From NCBI GenBank assembly GCA_947044405.1, contig CAMRHE010000360.1:1-64000 (forward strand): DNA of 64,000 bases. The letters are read 5' to 3'. Below are positions 27,160-41,225 of the stretch, one piece after another. The notes beneath the pieces were generated by a model. It was given only the letters and a program-made list of their open reading frames with translations. It did no database searches and was not told where the DNA came from. Each line of letters opens with the position of its first letter. Positions within the stretch are counted from its first letter, which is position 1. The position numbers and the translations under genes were made by a program. Source of the stretch: Leptodactylus fallax (Eukaryota; Chordata; Amphibia; Anura; Leptodactylidae).

Positions 27160-28312
27160 CAGCGTCGCCTCCTCCTCTATCACTATAATAAGATCAGCGT
27201 CACCTCCTCTATCACTATAATAAGATCAGCGTCACCTCCTCTATCACTATAATAAGATCAGCGTCACCTCCTCCTCTATCATTATAATAAGATCAGCGTC
27301 GCCTCCTCCTCCATCAGTATAATAAGATCAGCGTCACCTCCTCTATCATTATAATAAGATCAGCGTCACCTCCTCTATCAGTATAATAAGATCAGCGTCG
27401 CCGCCTCCTCTATCAGTATAATAAGATCAGCGTCACCTCCCAAACCTCCTCTATCAGTATAATAAGATCAGCGTCACCTCCTCCCTATCATTATAATAAG
27501 ATCAGCGTCCCCCCCGCAGCGTCACCTCCTCCTCTATCACTATAAGATCAGCGTCGCCTCCTCCTCCATCAGTATAATAAGATCAGCGTCACCTCCTCTA
27601 TCAGTATAATAAGATCAGCGTCACCTCCTCCTCTATCATTATAATAAGATCAGCGTCGCCTCCTCCTCTATCATTATAATAAGATCAGCGTCACCTCCTC
27701 CTCTATCATTATAATAAGATCAGCGTCGCCTCCTCCTCTATCATTATAATAAGATCAGCGTCACCTCCTCTATCATTATAATAAGATCAGCGTCACCTCC
27801 TCCATCATTATAATAAGATCAGCGTCACCTCCTCTATCATTATAATAAGATCAGCGTCACCTCCTCCATCATTATAATAAGATCAGCGTCACCTCCTCCT
27901 CTATCACTATAAGATCAGCGTCACCTCGTCCTCTATCACTATAATAAGATCAGCGTCGCCTCCTCTATCACTATAATAAGATCAGCGTCGCCTCCTCTAT
28001 CAGTATAATAAGATCAGCGTCGCCTCCTCCTCTATCAGTATAATAAGATCAGCGTCGCCTCCTCTATCAGTATATGATCAGCGTCACCTCCTCCTCTATC
28101 AGTATAATAAGATCAGCGTCGCCTCCTCTATCAGTATAAGATCAGCGTCGCCTCCTCTATCACTATAATAAGATCAGCGTCACCTCCTCCTCTATCACTA
28201 TAATAAGATCAGCGTCACCTCCTCCTCTATCATTATAAGATCAGCGTCACCTCCTCCATCATTATAATAAGATCAGCGTCACCTCCTCTATCAGTATAAT
28301 AAGATCAGCGTC
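27160..28312. repeat. Block E, copy 1 (matches 56.9-58.1 kb)
   Basis: Unit order matches 56880-58078 on both sides of the disordered patch at 27436-27525. From about 27590 to 27950 I could see no difference from about 57380-57740. Markers: CCTCGTCCTC near 27923/57715 and TATATGATCA 28071/57834. Offsets are 29792 and 29763, differing by one 29-bp step. The other copy has no trace of the disordered patch. Confidence 0.85.
27436..27525. other. Disordered patch that breaks the repeat pattern
   Basis: Three abnormalities fall within about 90 bp. A unit has CCTCCCAAACCTCC in its pyrimidine tract (six bases longer, and the only AAA in such a tract I saw). The next unit has CTCCCTATCA, one base short. 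Then the core runs GCGT followed by seven C, a G, and a second partial core CAGCGTC, a net insertion of 14 bases. The one-base loss and the 14-base gain break the three-base rule followed almost everywhere else. The homologous stretch near 57.1-57.3 kb is regular. It could be a real repair scar, or a sequencing, polishing or contig-joining error. Confidence 0.85.
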
Positions 28313-28611
28313 ACCTCCTCCTCTATCACTATAATAAGATCAGCGTCACCTTCTCCTCCATCATTATAATAAGATCAGCGTCACCTCCTCCTCTATCATT
28401 ATAATAAGATCAGCGTCGCCTCCTCTATCATTATAATAAGATCAGCGTCACCTCCTCTATCAGTATAATAAGATCAGCGTCGACTCCTCTATCATTATAA
28501 TAAGATCAGCGTCACCTCCTCCTCTATCATTATAATAAGATCAGCGTCACCTCCTCTATCAGTATAATAAGATCAGCGTCGCCTCCTCTATCACTATAAT
28601 AAGATCAGCGT
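28313..28611. repeat. Short satellite segment between blocks E and C
   Basis: About nine ordinary units. One carries GTCGACTCC near 28480 in place of GTCGCCTCC. Nothing else is visible. Confidence 0.8.
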
Positions 28612-31600
28612 CACCTCCTCCTCCATCATTATAATAAGATAAGCGTCGCCTCCTCCTCTATCATTATAATAAGATCAGCGTCACCTCCTCCTCTATCACT
28701 ATAATAAGATCAGCGTCACCTCCTCCTCTATCACTATAATAAGATCAGCGTCGCCTCCTCCATCACTATAATAAGATCAGCGTCGCCTCCTCCTCTATCA
28801 TTATAATAAGATCAGCGTCACCTCCTCCATCACTATAATAAGATCAGCGTCGCCTCCTCTATCACTATAATAAGATCAGCGTCACCTCCTCCTCTATCAT
28901 TATAATAAGATCAGCGTCACCTCCTCCTCTATCATTATAATAAGATCAGCGTCACCTCCTCCTCTATCAGTATAATAAGATCAGCGTCACCTCCTCTATC
29001 ACTATAATAAGATCAGCGTCACCTCCTCCTCTATCACTATAATAAGATCAGCGTCACCTCCTCCATCATTATAATAAGATCAGCGTCGCCTCCTCCTCTA
29101 TCATTATAATAAGATCAGCGTCACCTCCTCCTCTATCATTATAATAAGATCAGCGTCACCTCCTCCTCCATCATTATAATAAGATCAGCGTCACCTCCTC
29201 CATCATTATAATAAGATCAGCGTCACCTCCTCCTCTATCACTATAATAAGATCAGCGTCACCTCCTCCTCCATCATTATAATAAGATCAGCGTCACCTCC
29301 TCCTCTATCATTATAATAAGAACAGCGTCGCCTCCTCTATCACTATAATAAGATCAGCGTCACCTCCTCCTCTATCACTATAATAAGATCAGCGTCGCCT
29401 CCTCTATCATTATAATAAGATCAGCGTCACCTCCTCCTCTATCACTATAATAAGATCAGCGTCGCCTCCTCCTCTATCAGTATAATAAGATCAGCGTCAC
29501 CTCCTCCTCTATCAGTATAATAAGATCAGCGTCACCTCCTCCTCTATCACTATAATAAGATCAGCGTCACCTCCTCCTCCATCAGTATAATAAGATCAGC
29601 GTCACCTCCTCCTCTATCATTATAATAAGATCAACGTCACCTCCTCCTCTATCACTATAATAAGATCTGCGTCACCTCCTCTATCACTATAATAAGATAA
29701 GCGTCACCTCCTCCATCATTATAATAAGATCAGCGTCGCCTCCTCTATCAGTATAATAAGATCAGCTTCACCTCCTCCTCTATCATTATAATAAGATCAG
29801 CGTCGCCTCCTCCTCTATCATTATAATAAGATCAGCGTCACCTCCTCCTCTATCAGTATAATAAGATCAGCGTCGCCTCCTCTATCAGTATAATAAGATC
29901 AGCGTCACCTCCTCCTCCATCATTATAATAAGATCAGCGTCACCTCCTCTATCAGTATAATAAGATCAGCGTCACCTCCTCCTCTATCACTATAATAAGA
30001 TCAGCGTCACCTCCTCTATCATTATAATAAGATCAGCGTCACCTCCTCCTCTATCATTATAATAAGATAAGCGTCACCTCCTCCTCTATCATTATAAGAT
30101 CAGCGTCGCCTCCTCCTCTATCATTATAAGATCAGCGTCGCCTCCTCCTCTATCAATATAATAAGATAAGCGTCACCTCCTCCTCTATCATTATAATAAG
30201 ATCAGCGTCACCTCCTCCTCTATCACTATAATAAGATCAGCGTCGCCTCCTCCTCTATCATTATAATAAGATCAGCGTCACCTCCTCCTCTATCATTATA
30301 ATAAGATAAGCGTCACCTCCTCCTCTATCATTATAATAAGATCAGCGTCGCCTCCTCCTCTATCATTATAATAAGATCAGCGTCACCTCCTCCATCACTA
30401 TAATAAGATCAGCGTCACCTCCTCCTCTATCATTATAAGATCAGCGTCACCTCCTCCTCTATCATTATAATAAGATCAGCGTCGCCTCCTCCTCTATCAT
30501 TATAATAAGATCAGCGTCACCTCCTCCTCTATCAGTATAATAAGATCAGCGTCGCCTCCTCCTCTATCATTATAATAAGATCAGCGTCGCCTCCTCCTCT
30601 ATCACTATAATAAGATCAGCGTCACCTCCTCCATCATTATAATAAGATCAGCGTCACCTCCTCCTCTATCACTATAATAAGATCAGCGTCACCTCCTCCT
30701 CTATCATTATGATAAGATCAGCGTCACCTCCTCCTCTATCATTATAAGATCAGCGTCGCCTCCTCCTCTATCATTATAATAAGATCAGCGTCACCTTCTC
30801 CTCCATCATTATAATAAGATCAGCGTCGCCTCCTCCTCTATCATTATAAGATCAGCGTCACCTTCTCCTCTATCATTATAATAAGATAAGCGTCACCTCC
30901 TCCTCTATCACTATAATAAGATCAGCGTCACCTCCTCTATCATTATAAGATCAGCGTCACCTCCTCCTCTATCACTATAATAAGATCAGCGTCGCCTCCT
31001 CCTCTATCACTATAATAAGATCAGCGTCACCTCCTCCTCCATCATTATAATAAGATCAGCGTCACCTCCTTCTCCTCTATCATTATAATAAGATAAGCGT
31101 CACCTCCTCTATCAGTATAATAAGATCAGCGTCGCCTCCTCCTCTATCATTATAATAAGATCAGCGTCACCTCCTCCTCTATCATTATAAGATCAGCGTC
31201 ACCTTCTCCTCTATCATTATAATAAGATCAGCGTCACCTCCTCGTCTATTATAATAAGATCAGCGTCGCCTCCTACTTTATCATTATAATAAGATCAGCG
31301 TCACCTCCTCCTCCATCATTATAATAAGATCAGCGTCACCTCCTCCTCTATCACTATAATAAGATCAGCGTCACCTCCTCCTCCATCATTATAATAAGAT
31401 CAGCGTCGCCTCCTCCTCTATCATTATAATAAGATCAGCGTCACCTCCTCTATCACTATAATAAGATCAGCGTCACCTCCTCTATCACTATAATAAGATC
31501 AGCGTCACCTCCTCTATCACTATAATAAGATCAGCGTCACCTCCTCCTCTATCATTATAATAAGATCAGCGTCACCTCCTCCTCTATCATTATAATAAGA

Positions 31601-32200
31601 TCAGCGTCGCCTCCTCTATCACTATAATAAGATCAGCGTCACCTCCTCTATCACTATAATAAGATCAGCGTCACCTCCTCCTCTATCATTATAATAAGAT
31701 CAGCGTCGCCTCCTCTATCACTATAATAAGATCAGCGTCACCTCCTCCTCTATCACTATAATAAGATCAGCGTCACCTCCTCCTCTATCACTATAATAAG
31801 ATCAGCGTCACCTCCTCCTCTATCACTATAATAAGATCAGCGTCACCTCCTTCTCCTCTATCATTATAAGATCAGCGTCACCTCCTCCTCTATCACTATA
31901 ATAAGATCAGCGTCACCTCCTCCTCTATCACTATAATAAGATCAGCGTCACCTCCTTCTCCTCTATCATTATAAGATCAGCGTCACCTCCTCCTCTATCA
32001 CTATAATAAGATCAGCGTCACCTCCTCCTCTATCATTATAATAAGATCAGCGTCACCTCCTCCTCTATCACTATAATAAGATCAGCGTCACCTCCTTCTC
32101 CTCTATCATTATAATAAGATCAGCGTCACCTTCTCCTCTATCATTATAATAAGATCAGCGTTGCCTCCTCTATCATTATAATAAGATCAGCGTCACCTCC
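28612..32200. repeat. Block C, copy 1 (matches 35.8-39.2 kb)
   Basis: Ordered match to 35779-39200. Markers: GATAAGCGTCGCC 28641/35812, AGATCAACGTC about 29633/36763, AGCTTCACC 29761/36891, ATTATGATAAG about 30707/37761, CCTACTTTATC 31272/38329, and GTTGCC 32160/39112. Offsets run from 7171 down to 6952. The part from about 31010 onward is also the start of the 8-kb units H1 and H2, so CCTACTTTATC appears a third time at 46182. An AGATCTGCG core near 29665 is unique to this copy. Confidence 0.88.
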
Positions 32201-32339
32201 TCTATCATTATAATAAGATAAGCGTCTCCTCCTCTATCACTATAATAAGATCAGCGTCACCTCCTCCTCTATCATTATAATAAGATCAGCGTCGCCTCCT
32301 CTATCATTATAATAAGATCAGCGTCACCTCCTCCTCTAT

Positions 32340-34950
32340 CACTATAATAAGATCAGCGTCACCTCCTCCTCTATCATTATAATAAGATCAGCGTCACCTC
32401 CTCCTCTACCATTATAATAAGATCAGCGTCACCTCCTCCTCTATCACTATAATAAGATCAGCGTCACCTCCTCCTCTATCATTATAATAAGATCAGCGTC
32501 GCCTCCTCTATCAGTATAATAAGATCAGCGTCACCTCCTCCTCTATCACTATAATAAGATCAGCGTCACCTCCTCCTCTATCATTATAATAAGATCAGCG
32601 TCACCTCCTCCTCTATCAGTATAATAAGATCAGCGTCGCCTCCTCTATCACTATAATAAGATCAGCGTCACCTCCTCCTCTATCATTATAAGATCAGCGT
32701 CACCTCCTCCATCATTATAATAAGATCAGCGTCACCTCCTCCTCTATCATTATAATAAGATCAGCGTCACCTCCTCCATCATTATAATAAGATAAGCGTC
32801 GCCTCCTCCTCTATCAGTATAATAAGATCAGCGTCGCCTCCTCCTCTATCATTATAAGATCAGCGTCGCCTCCTCTATCAGTATAAGATCAGCGTCACCC
32901 CCTCTATCAGTATAAGATCAGCGTCACCTCCTCCTCTATCATTATAATAAGATCAGCGTCACCTCCTCCTCCATCATTATAAGATCAGTGTCACCTCCTC
33001 CTCTATCATTATAAGATCAGCGTCACCTCCTCCTCTATCATTATAATAAGATCAGCGTCGCCTCCTCTATCAGTATAATAAGATCAGCGTCACCTCCTCC
33101 TCTATCACTATAATAAGATCAGCGTCACCTCCTCCTCTATCACTATAATAAGATCAGCGTCACCTCCTCCTCTATCACTATAATAAGATCAGCGTCACCT
33201 CCTCTATCATTATAATAAGATCAGCGTCACCTCCTCCTCTATCAGTATAATAAGATCAGCGTCACCTCCTCCTCTATCATTATAATAAGATCAGCGTCAC
33301 CTCCTCCTCTATCATTATAATAAGATCAGCGTCACCTCCTCCTCTATCACTATAATAAGATCAGCGTCGCCTCCTCCTCTATCAGTATAATAAGATCAGC
33401 GTCACCTCCTCCTCTATCACTATAAGATCAGCATCACCTCCTCCTCTATCACTATAATAAGATCAGCGTCACCTCCTCCTCTATCATTATAATAAGATCA
33501 GCGTCGCCTCCTCCTCTATCAGTATAATAAGATCAGCGTCACCTCCTCCTCTGTCATTATAATAAGATCAGCGTCACCTCCTCCTCTATCACTATAATAA
33601 GATCAGCGTCACCTCCTCCTCCATCATTATAATAAGATCAGCGTCACCTCCTCCTCTATCATTATAATAAGATCAGCGTCACCTCCTCCTCTGTCATTAT
33701 AATAAGATCAGCGTCGCCTCCTCCTCCATCATTATAATAAGATCAGCGTCACCTCCTCCTCTATCATTATAATAAGATCAGCGTCACCTCCTCCTCTATC
33801 AGTATAATAAGATCAGCGTCGCCTCCTCTATCATTATAATAAGATCAGCGTCACCTCCTCCTCTATCATTATAATAAGATCAGCGTCACCTCCTCTATCA
33901 GTATAATAAGATCAGCGTCACCTCCTCTATCATTATAATAAGATCAGCGTCGCCTCCTCTATCAGTATAATAAGATCAGCGTCGCCTCCTCCTCTATCAC
34001 TATAATAAGATCAGCGTCACCTCCTCTGTCATTATAATAAGATCAGCGTCACCTCCTCTATCAGTATAATAAGATCAGCGTCACCTCCTCTATCAGTATA
34101 ATAAAATCAGCGTCACCTCCTCTATCAGTATAATAAGATCAGCGTCGCCTCCTCTATCAGTATAATAAGATCAGCGTCACCTCCTCCTCTGTCATTATAA
34201 TAAGATCAGCGTCGCCTCCTCCTCCATCACTATAATAAGATCAGCGTCACCTCCTCTATCATTATAAGATCAGCGTCGCCTCCTCTAGCAGTATAATAAG
34301 ATCAGCGTCACCTCCTCCTCTATCATTATAATAAGATCAGCGTCACCTCCTCTATCATTATAATAAGATCAGCGTCACCTCCTCTATCATTATAATAAGA
34401 TCAGCGTCACCTCCTCCTCCATCATTATAAGATCAGCGTCACCTTCTCCTCTATCATTATAATAAGATCAGCGTCACCTCCTCCTCTATCATTATAAGAT
34501 CAGCGTCGCCTCCTCCTCAATTATTATAATAAGATCAGCGTCACCTCCTCAATCATTATAATAAGATCAGCGTCACCTCCTCTATCATTATAAGATCAGC
34601 GTCGCCTCCTTTATCAGTATAATAAGATCAGCGTCACCTCCTCCTCTATCACTATAATAAGATCAGCGTCACCTCCTCCTCTATCACTATAATAAGATCA
34701 GCGTCGCCTCCTCTATCACTATAATAAGATCAGCGTCGCCTCCTCTATCATTATAATAAGATCAGCGTCACCTCCTCTATCAGTATAATAAGATCAGCGT
34801 CACCTCCTCCTCTATCACTATAATAAGATCAGCGTCACCTCCTCTATCAGTATAATAAGATCAGCGTCACCTCCTCCTCTATCACTATAATAAGATCAGC
34901 GTCACCTCCTCCTCTATCACTATAATAAGATCAGCGTCACCTCCTCCTCC
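32340..34950. repeat. Block B, copy 3
   Basis: Third copy, following block C copy 1 after a short ordinary stretch (32201-32339). Its first part keeps the CTCTACCATT unit of the 15.8-kb copy, while its later part (33.7-34.9 kb) follows the 25.9-27.0 kb copy at an offset of 7970 then 7941 bp. It has its own CAGTGTC core near 32988 and an AGCATCACC core near 33430, both losses of the core CpG. Confidence 0.86.
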
Positions 34951-35778
34951 ATCATTATAATAAGATCAGCGTCACCTCCTCTATCACTATAATAAGATCA
35001 GCGTCACCTCCTCTATCAGTATAATAAGATCAGCGTCACCTCCTCCTCTATCACTATAATAAGATCAGCGTCACCTCCTCCTCTATCAGTATAATAAGAT
35101 CAGCGTCGCCTCCTCCTCTATCACTATAATAAGATCAGCGTCACCTCCTCCTCTATCACTATAATAAGATCAGCGTCACCTCCTCCTCTATCATTATAAT
35201 AAGATCAGCGTCACCTCCTCCTCTATCATTATAATAAGATCAGCGTCACCTCCTCCTCTATCAGTATAATAAGATCAGCGTCGCCTCCTCTATCATTATA
35301 ATAAGATCAGCGTCACCTCCTCCTCTATCACTATAATAAGATCAGCGTCGCCTCCTCCTCTATGATTATAATAAGATCAGCGTCACCTCCTCTATCACTA
35401 TAATAAGATCAGCGTCACCTCCTCCTCTATCATTATAATAAGATCAGCGTCGCCTCCTCTATCACTATAAGATCAGCGTCACCTCCTCCTCTATCAGTAT
35501 AATAAGATCAGCGTCACCTCCTCTATCATTATAATAAGATCAGCGTCGCCCCCTCCTCTATCATTATAATAAGATCAGCGTCGTCTCCTCCTCTATCAGT
35601 ATAATAAGATCAGCGTCGCCTCCTCCTCTATCACTGTAATAAGATCAGCGTCGCCTCCTCTATCATTATAATAAGATCAGCGTCGCCTCCTCCTCCATCA
35701 TTATAATAAGACCAGCGTCGCCTCCTCTATCATTATAATAAGATCAGCGTCACCTCCTCCTCTATCATTATAAGATCA
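34951..35778. repeat. Satellite segment between blocks B and C
   Basis: Ordinary units with no gene. Rare variants are CTATGATTATAATAAG near 35361, GTCGCCCCCTCC near 35550, GTCGTCTCC near 35581, ATCACTGTAATAAG near 35632, and an AGACCAGCG core near 35710. I found no ordered match to another part of the window. Confidence 0.8.
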
Positions 35779-38700
35779 GCGTCACCTCCTCCTCCATCAT
35801 TATAATAAGATAAGCGTCGCCTCCTCCTCTATCATTATAATAAGATCAGCGTCACCTCCTCCTCTATCACTATAATAAGATCAGCGTCACCTCCTCCTCT
35901 ATCACTATAATAAGATCAGCGTCGCCTCCTCCATCACTATAATAAGATCAGCGTCGCCTCCTCCTCTATCATTATAATAAGATCAGCGTCACCTCCTCCA
36001 TCACTATAATAAGATCAGCGTCGCCTCCTCTATCACTATAATAAGATCAGCGTCACCTCCTCCTCTATCATTATAATAAGATCAGCGTCACCTCCTCCTC
36101 TATCACTATAATAAGATCAGCGTCACCTCCTCCATCATTATAATAAGATCAGCGTCACCTCCTCCTCTATCATTATAATAAGATCAGCGTCACCTCCTCC
36201 TCCATCATTATAATAAGATCAGCGTCGCCTCCTCCTCTATCATTATAATAAGATCAGCGTCACCTCCTCCTCTATCATTATAATAAGATCAGCGTCACCT
36301 CCTCTATCACTATAATAAGATCAGCGTCACCTCCTCCTCTATCATTATAATAAGATCAGCGTCACCTCCTCCTCCATCATTATAATAAGATCAGCGTCAC
36401 CTCCTCCATCATTATAATAAGATCAGCGTCACCTCCTCCTCTATCACTATAATAAGATCAGCGTCACCTCCTCCTCCATCATTATAAGATCAGCGTCACC
36501 TCCTCCTCTATCATTATAATAAGATCAGCGTCTCCTCCTCTATCACTATAATATGATCAGCGTCACCTCCTCCTCTATCACTATAATAAGATCAGCGTCG
36601 CCTCCTCTATCATTATAATAAGATCAGCGTCACCTCCTCCTCTATCAGTATAATAAGATCAGCGTCACCTCCTCCTCTATCACAATAATAAGATCAGCGT
36701 CACCTCCTCCTCCATCAGTATAATAAGATCAGCGTCACCTCCTCTATCATTATAATAAGATCAACGTCACCTCCTCCTCTATCACTATAATAAGATCAGC
36801 GTCACCTCCTCTATCACTATAATAAGATAAGCGTCACCTCCTCCATCATTATAATAAGATCAGCGTCGCCTCCTCTATCAGTATAATAAGATCAGCTTCA
36901 CCTCCTCCTCTATCATTATAATAAGATCAGCGTCGCCTCCTCCTCTATCATTATAATAAGATCAGCGTCACCTCCTCCTCTATCACTATAATAAGATCAG
37001 CGTCGCCTCCTCTATCACTATAATAAGGTCAGCGTCACCTCCTCCATCATTATAATAAGATCAGCGTCACCTCCTCTATCAGTATAATAAGATCAGCGTC
37101 ACCTCCTCCTCTATCACTATAATAAGATCAGCGTCACCTCCTCTATCATTATAATAAGATCAGCGTCACCTCCTCCTCTATCATTATAATAAGATAAGCG
37201 TCACCTCCTCCTCTATCATTATAAGATCAGCGTCGCCTCCTCCTCTATCATTATAAGATCAGCGTCGCCTCCTCCTCTATCAATATAATAAGATAAGCGT
37301 CACCTCCTCCTCTATCATTATAATAAGATCAGCGTCACCTCCTCCTCTATCACTATAATAAGATCAGCGTCGCCTCCTCCTCTATCATTATAATAAGATC
37401 AGCGTCACCTCCTCCATCACTATAATAAGATCAGCGTCACCTCCTCCTCTATCATTATAATAAGATGAGCGTCACCTCCTCCTCTATCATTATAATAAGA
37501 TCAGCGTCGCCTCCTCCTCTATCATTATAATAAGATCAGCGTCACCTCCTCCATCACTATAATAAGATCAGCGTCACCTCCTCTATCATTATAATAAGAT
37601 CAGCGTCGCCTCCTCCTCTATCATTATAATAAGATCAGCGTCGCCTCCTCCTCTATCACTATAATAAGATCAGCGTCACCTCCTCCATCATTATAATAAG
37701 ATCAGCGTCACCTCCTCCTCTATCACTATAATAAGATCAGCGTCACCTCCTCCTCTATCATTATGATAAGATCAGCGTCACCTCCTCCTCTATCATTATA
37801 AGATCAGCGTCGCCTCCTCCTCTATCATTATAATAAGATCAGCGTCACCTTCTCCTCCATCATTATAATAAGATCAGCGTCGCCTCCTCCTCTATCATTA
37901 TAAGATCAGCGTCACCTTCTCCTCTATCATTATAATAAGATAAGCGTCACCTCCTCCTCTATCATTATAATAAGATCAGCGTCACCTCCTCTATCATTAT
38001 AAGATCAGCGTCACCTCCTCCTCTATCATTATAATAAGATAAGCGTCACCTCCTCCTCTATCACTATAATAAGATCAGCGTCACCTCCTCCTCTATCACT
38101 ATAATAAGATCAGCGTCGCCTCCTCCTCTATCACTATAATAAGATCAGCGTCACCTCCTCCTCCATCATTATAATAAGATCAGCGTCACCTCCTTCTCCT
38201 CTATCATTATAATAAGATAAGCGTCACCTCCTCTATCAGTATAATAAGATCAGCGTCGCCTCCTCCTCTATCATTATAATAAGATCAGCGTCACCTCCTC
38301 GTCTATTATAATAAGATCAGCGTCGCCTCCTACTTTATCATTATAATAAGATCAGCGTCACCTCCTCCTCCATCATTATAATAAGATCAGCGTCGCCTCC
38401 TCCTCTATCACTATAATAAGATCAGCGTCACCTCCTCCTCCATCATTATAATAAGATCAGCGTCGCCTCCTCCTCTATCATTATAATAAGATCAGCGTCA
38501 CCTCCTCTATCACTATAATAAGATCAGCGTCACCTCCTCTATCACTATAATAAGATCAGCGTCACCTCCTCCTCTATCATTATAATAAGATCAGCGTCAC
38601 CTCCTCCTCTATCATTATAATAAGATCAGCGTCGCCTCCTCTATCACTATAATAAGATCAGCGTCACCTCCTCTATCACTATAATAAGATCAGCGTCACC

Positions 38701-39200
38701 TCCTCCTCTATCATTATAATAAGATCAGCGTCGCCTCCTCTATCACTATAATAAGATCAGCGTCACCTCCTCCTCTATCACTATAATAAGATCAGCGTCG
38801 CCTCCTCCTCTATCACTATAATAAGCTCAGCGTCACCTCCTTCTCCTCTATCATTATAAGATCAGCGTCACCTCCTCCTCTATCACTATAATAAGATCAG
38901 CGTCGCCTCCTCCTCTATCACTATAATAAGATCAGCGTCACCTCCTTCTCCTCTATCATTATAAGATCAGCGTCGCCTCCTCCTCTATCACTATAATAAG
39001 ATCAGCGTCACCTCCTCCTCTATCATTATAATAAGATCAGCGTCACCTCCTCCTCTATCACTATAATAAGATCAGCGTCACCTTCTCCTCTATCATTATA
39101 ATAAGATCAGCGTTGCCTCCTCTATCATTATAATAAGATCAGCGTCACCTCCTCCTCTATCACTATAATAAGATCAGCGTCGCCTCCTCTATCATTATAA
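35779..39200. repeat. Block C, copy 2 (runs into the 8-kb unit H1)
   Basis: Counterpart of 28612-32200, with the markers listed there. Single-base differences include a GGTCAGCG core near 37027 and GATGAGCG near 37466, both unique to this copy. From about 38140 the same sequence is also the beginning of the 8-kb higher-order unit, so the start of that unit existed before the 8-kb duplication. Confidence 0.87.
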
Positions 39201-39929
39201 TAAGATCAGCGTCGCCTCCTCCTCTATCACTATAATAAGATCAGCGTCACCTCCTCTATCATTATAATAAGATAAGCGTCTCCTCCTCTATCACTATAAT
39301 AAGATCAGCGTCACCTCCTCCTCTATCATTATAATAAGATCAGCGTCGCCTCCTCTATCATTATAATAAGATCAGCGTCACCTCCTCCTCTATCACTATA
39401 ATAAGATCAGCGTCACCTCCTCCTCTATCAGTATAATAAGATCAGCGTCACCTCCTCCTCTATCAGTATAATAAGATCAGCGTCACCTCCTCCTCTATCA
39501 GTATAATAAGATCAGCGTCGCCTCCTCCTCCATCATTATAAGATCAGCGTCACCTCCTCCTCTATCAGTATAATAAGATCAGCGTCACCTCCTCCTCTAT
39601 CAGTATAATAAGATCAGCGTCGCCTCCTCCTCCATCATTATAAGATCAGCGTCACCTCCTCCTCTATCAGTATAATAAGATCAGCGTCACCTCCTCCTCT
39701 ATCATTATAATAAGATCAGCGTCACCTCCTCCTCTATCAGTATAATAAGATCAGCGTCACCTCCTCCTCTATCAGTATAATAAGATCAGCGTCACCTCCT
39801 CTATCATTATAATAAGATAAGCGTCTCCTCCTCTATCACTATAATAAGATCAGCGTCGCCTCCTCCTCCATCATTATAATAAGATCAGCGTCACCTCCTC
39901 CTCTATCATTATAATAAGATCAGCGTCGC

Positions 39930-41225
39930 CTCCTCCTCTATCACTATAAGATCAGCGTCGCCTCCTCCTCTATCAGTATAATAAGATCAGCGTCACCTCC
40001 TCCTCTATCACTATAATAAGATCAGCGTCACCTCCTTTATCATTATAATAAGATCAGCGTCGCCTCCTCCTCTATCATTATAAGATCAGCGTCACCTCCT
40101 CCTCTATCATTATAAGATCAGCGTCGCCTCCTCTATCATTATAATAAGATCAGCGTCACCTCCTCCTCTATCATTATAATAAGATCAGCGTCACCTCCTC
40201 CTCAATTATAATAAGATCAGCGTCACCTCCTCCATCATTATAAGATCAGCGTCACCTCCTCTATCATTATAATAAGATCAGCGTCGCCTCCTCTATCATT
40301 ATAATAAGATCAGCGTCGCCTCCTCCTCTATCACTATAATAAGATCAGCGTCACCTCCTCCATCAATATAATAAGATCAGCGTCGTCTCCTCCTCTATCA
40401 CTATAATAAGATCAGCGTCACCTCCTCCATCATTATAAGATCAGCGTCACCTCCTCCTCTATCATTATAAGATAAGCGTCACCTCCTCTATCATTATAAT
40501 AAGATCAGCGTCACCTCCTCTATCATTATAAGATCAGCGTCACCTCCTCTATCACTATAATAAGATCAGCGTCACCTCCTCTATCACTATAATAAGATCA
40601 GCGTCACCTCCTCCTCTATCATTATAAGATCAGCGTCGCCTCCTCTATCACTATAATAAGATCAGCGTCACCTCCTCTATCACTATAATAAGATCAGCGT
40701 CACCTCCTCCTCTATCATTATAATAAGATCAGCGTCGCCTCCTCTATCACTATAATAAGATCAGCGTCACCTCCTCCTCTATCACTATAATAAGATCAGC
40801 GTCACCTCCTCCTCTATCACTATAATAAGATCAGCGTCACCTCCTCCTCTATCACTATAATAAGATCAGCGTCACCTCCTTCTCCTCTATCATTATAAGA
40901 TCAGCGTCACCTCCTCCTCTATCACTATAATAAGATCAGCGTCACCTCCTCCTCTATCACTATAATAAGATCAGCGTCACCTCCTTCTCCTCTATCATTA
41001 TAAGATCAGCGTCACCTCCTCCTCTATCACTATAATAAGATCAGCGTCGCCTCCTCCTCTATCACTATAATAAGATCAGCGTCACCTCCTTCTCCTCTAT
41101 CATTATAAGATCAGCGTCGCCTCCTCCTCTATCACTATAATAAGATCAGCGTCACCTCCTCCTCTATCATTATAATAAGATCAGCGTCACCTCCTCCTCT
41201 ATCAGTATAATAAGATCAGCGTCAC
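39930..41225. repeat. 1296-bp tandem duplication in H1, copy 1
   Basis: This stretch is followed at once by a copy offset by exactly 1296 bp. Markers: CCTCCTTTATC 40031/41327, GTCGTCTCC 40385/41681, TTCTCC trimers 40880/42176. Where I compared base by base (40.14-40.39 against 41.44-41.69 kb) there is no difference. The copies differ at the left edge, where the first unit here has G and its partner has A. Confidence 0.92.
40775..41195. repeat. 105-bp trimer repeat (three 35-bp units)
   Basis: Two ATCAC units (35 bp each) are followed by one unit with an added TTC triplet but no TAA (CCTTCTCCTCTATCATT, also 35 bp). The TTCTCC marker recurs at 40880, 40985 and 41090, exactly 105 bp apart. The same trimer runs at 42176, 42281 and 42386, at the corresponding places in H2 (48870 and 50166 onward), and in a younger or older form at 31851 and 31956, then 32096 after a four-unit gap. 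Confidence 0.9.

Noticed and set aside
27436..27525. Remnant of an inserted mobile element at the disordered patch
   Set aside because: The extra sequence is only about 20 bases in total, has no target-site duplication or terminal repeats, and is mostly C run and partial repeat core.
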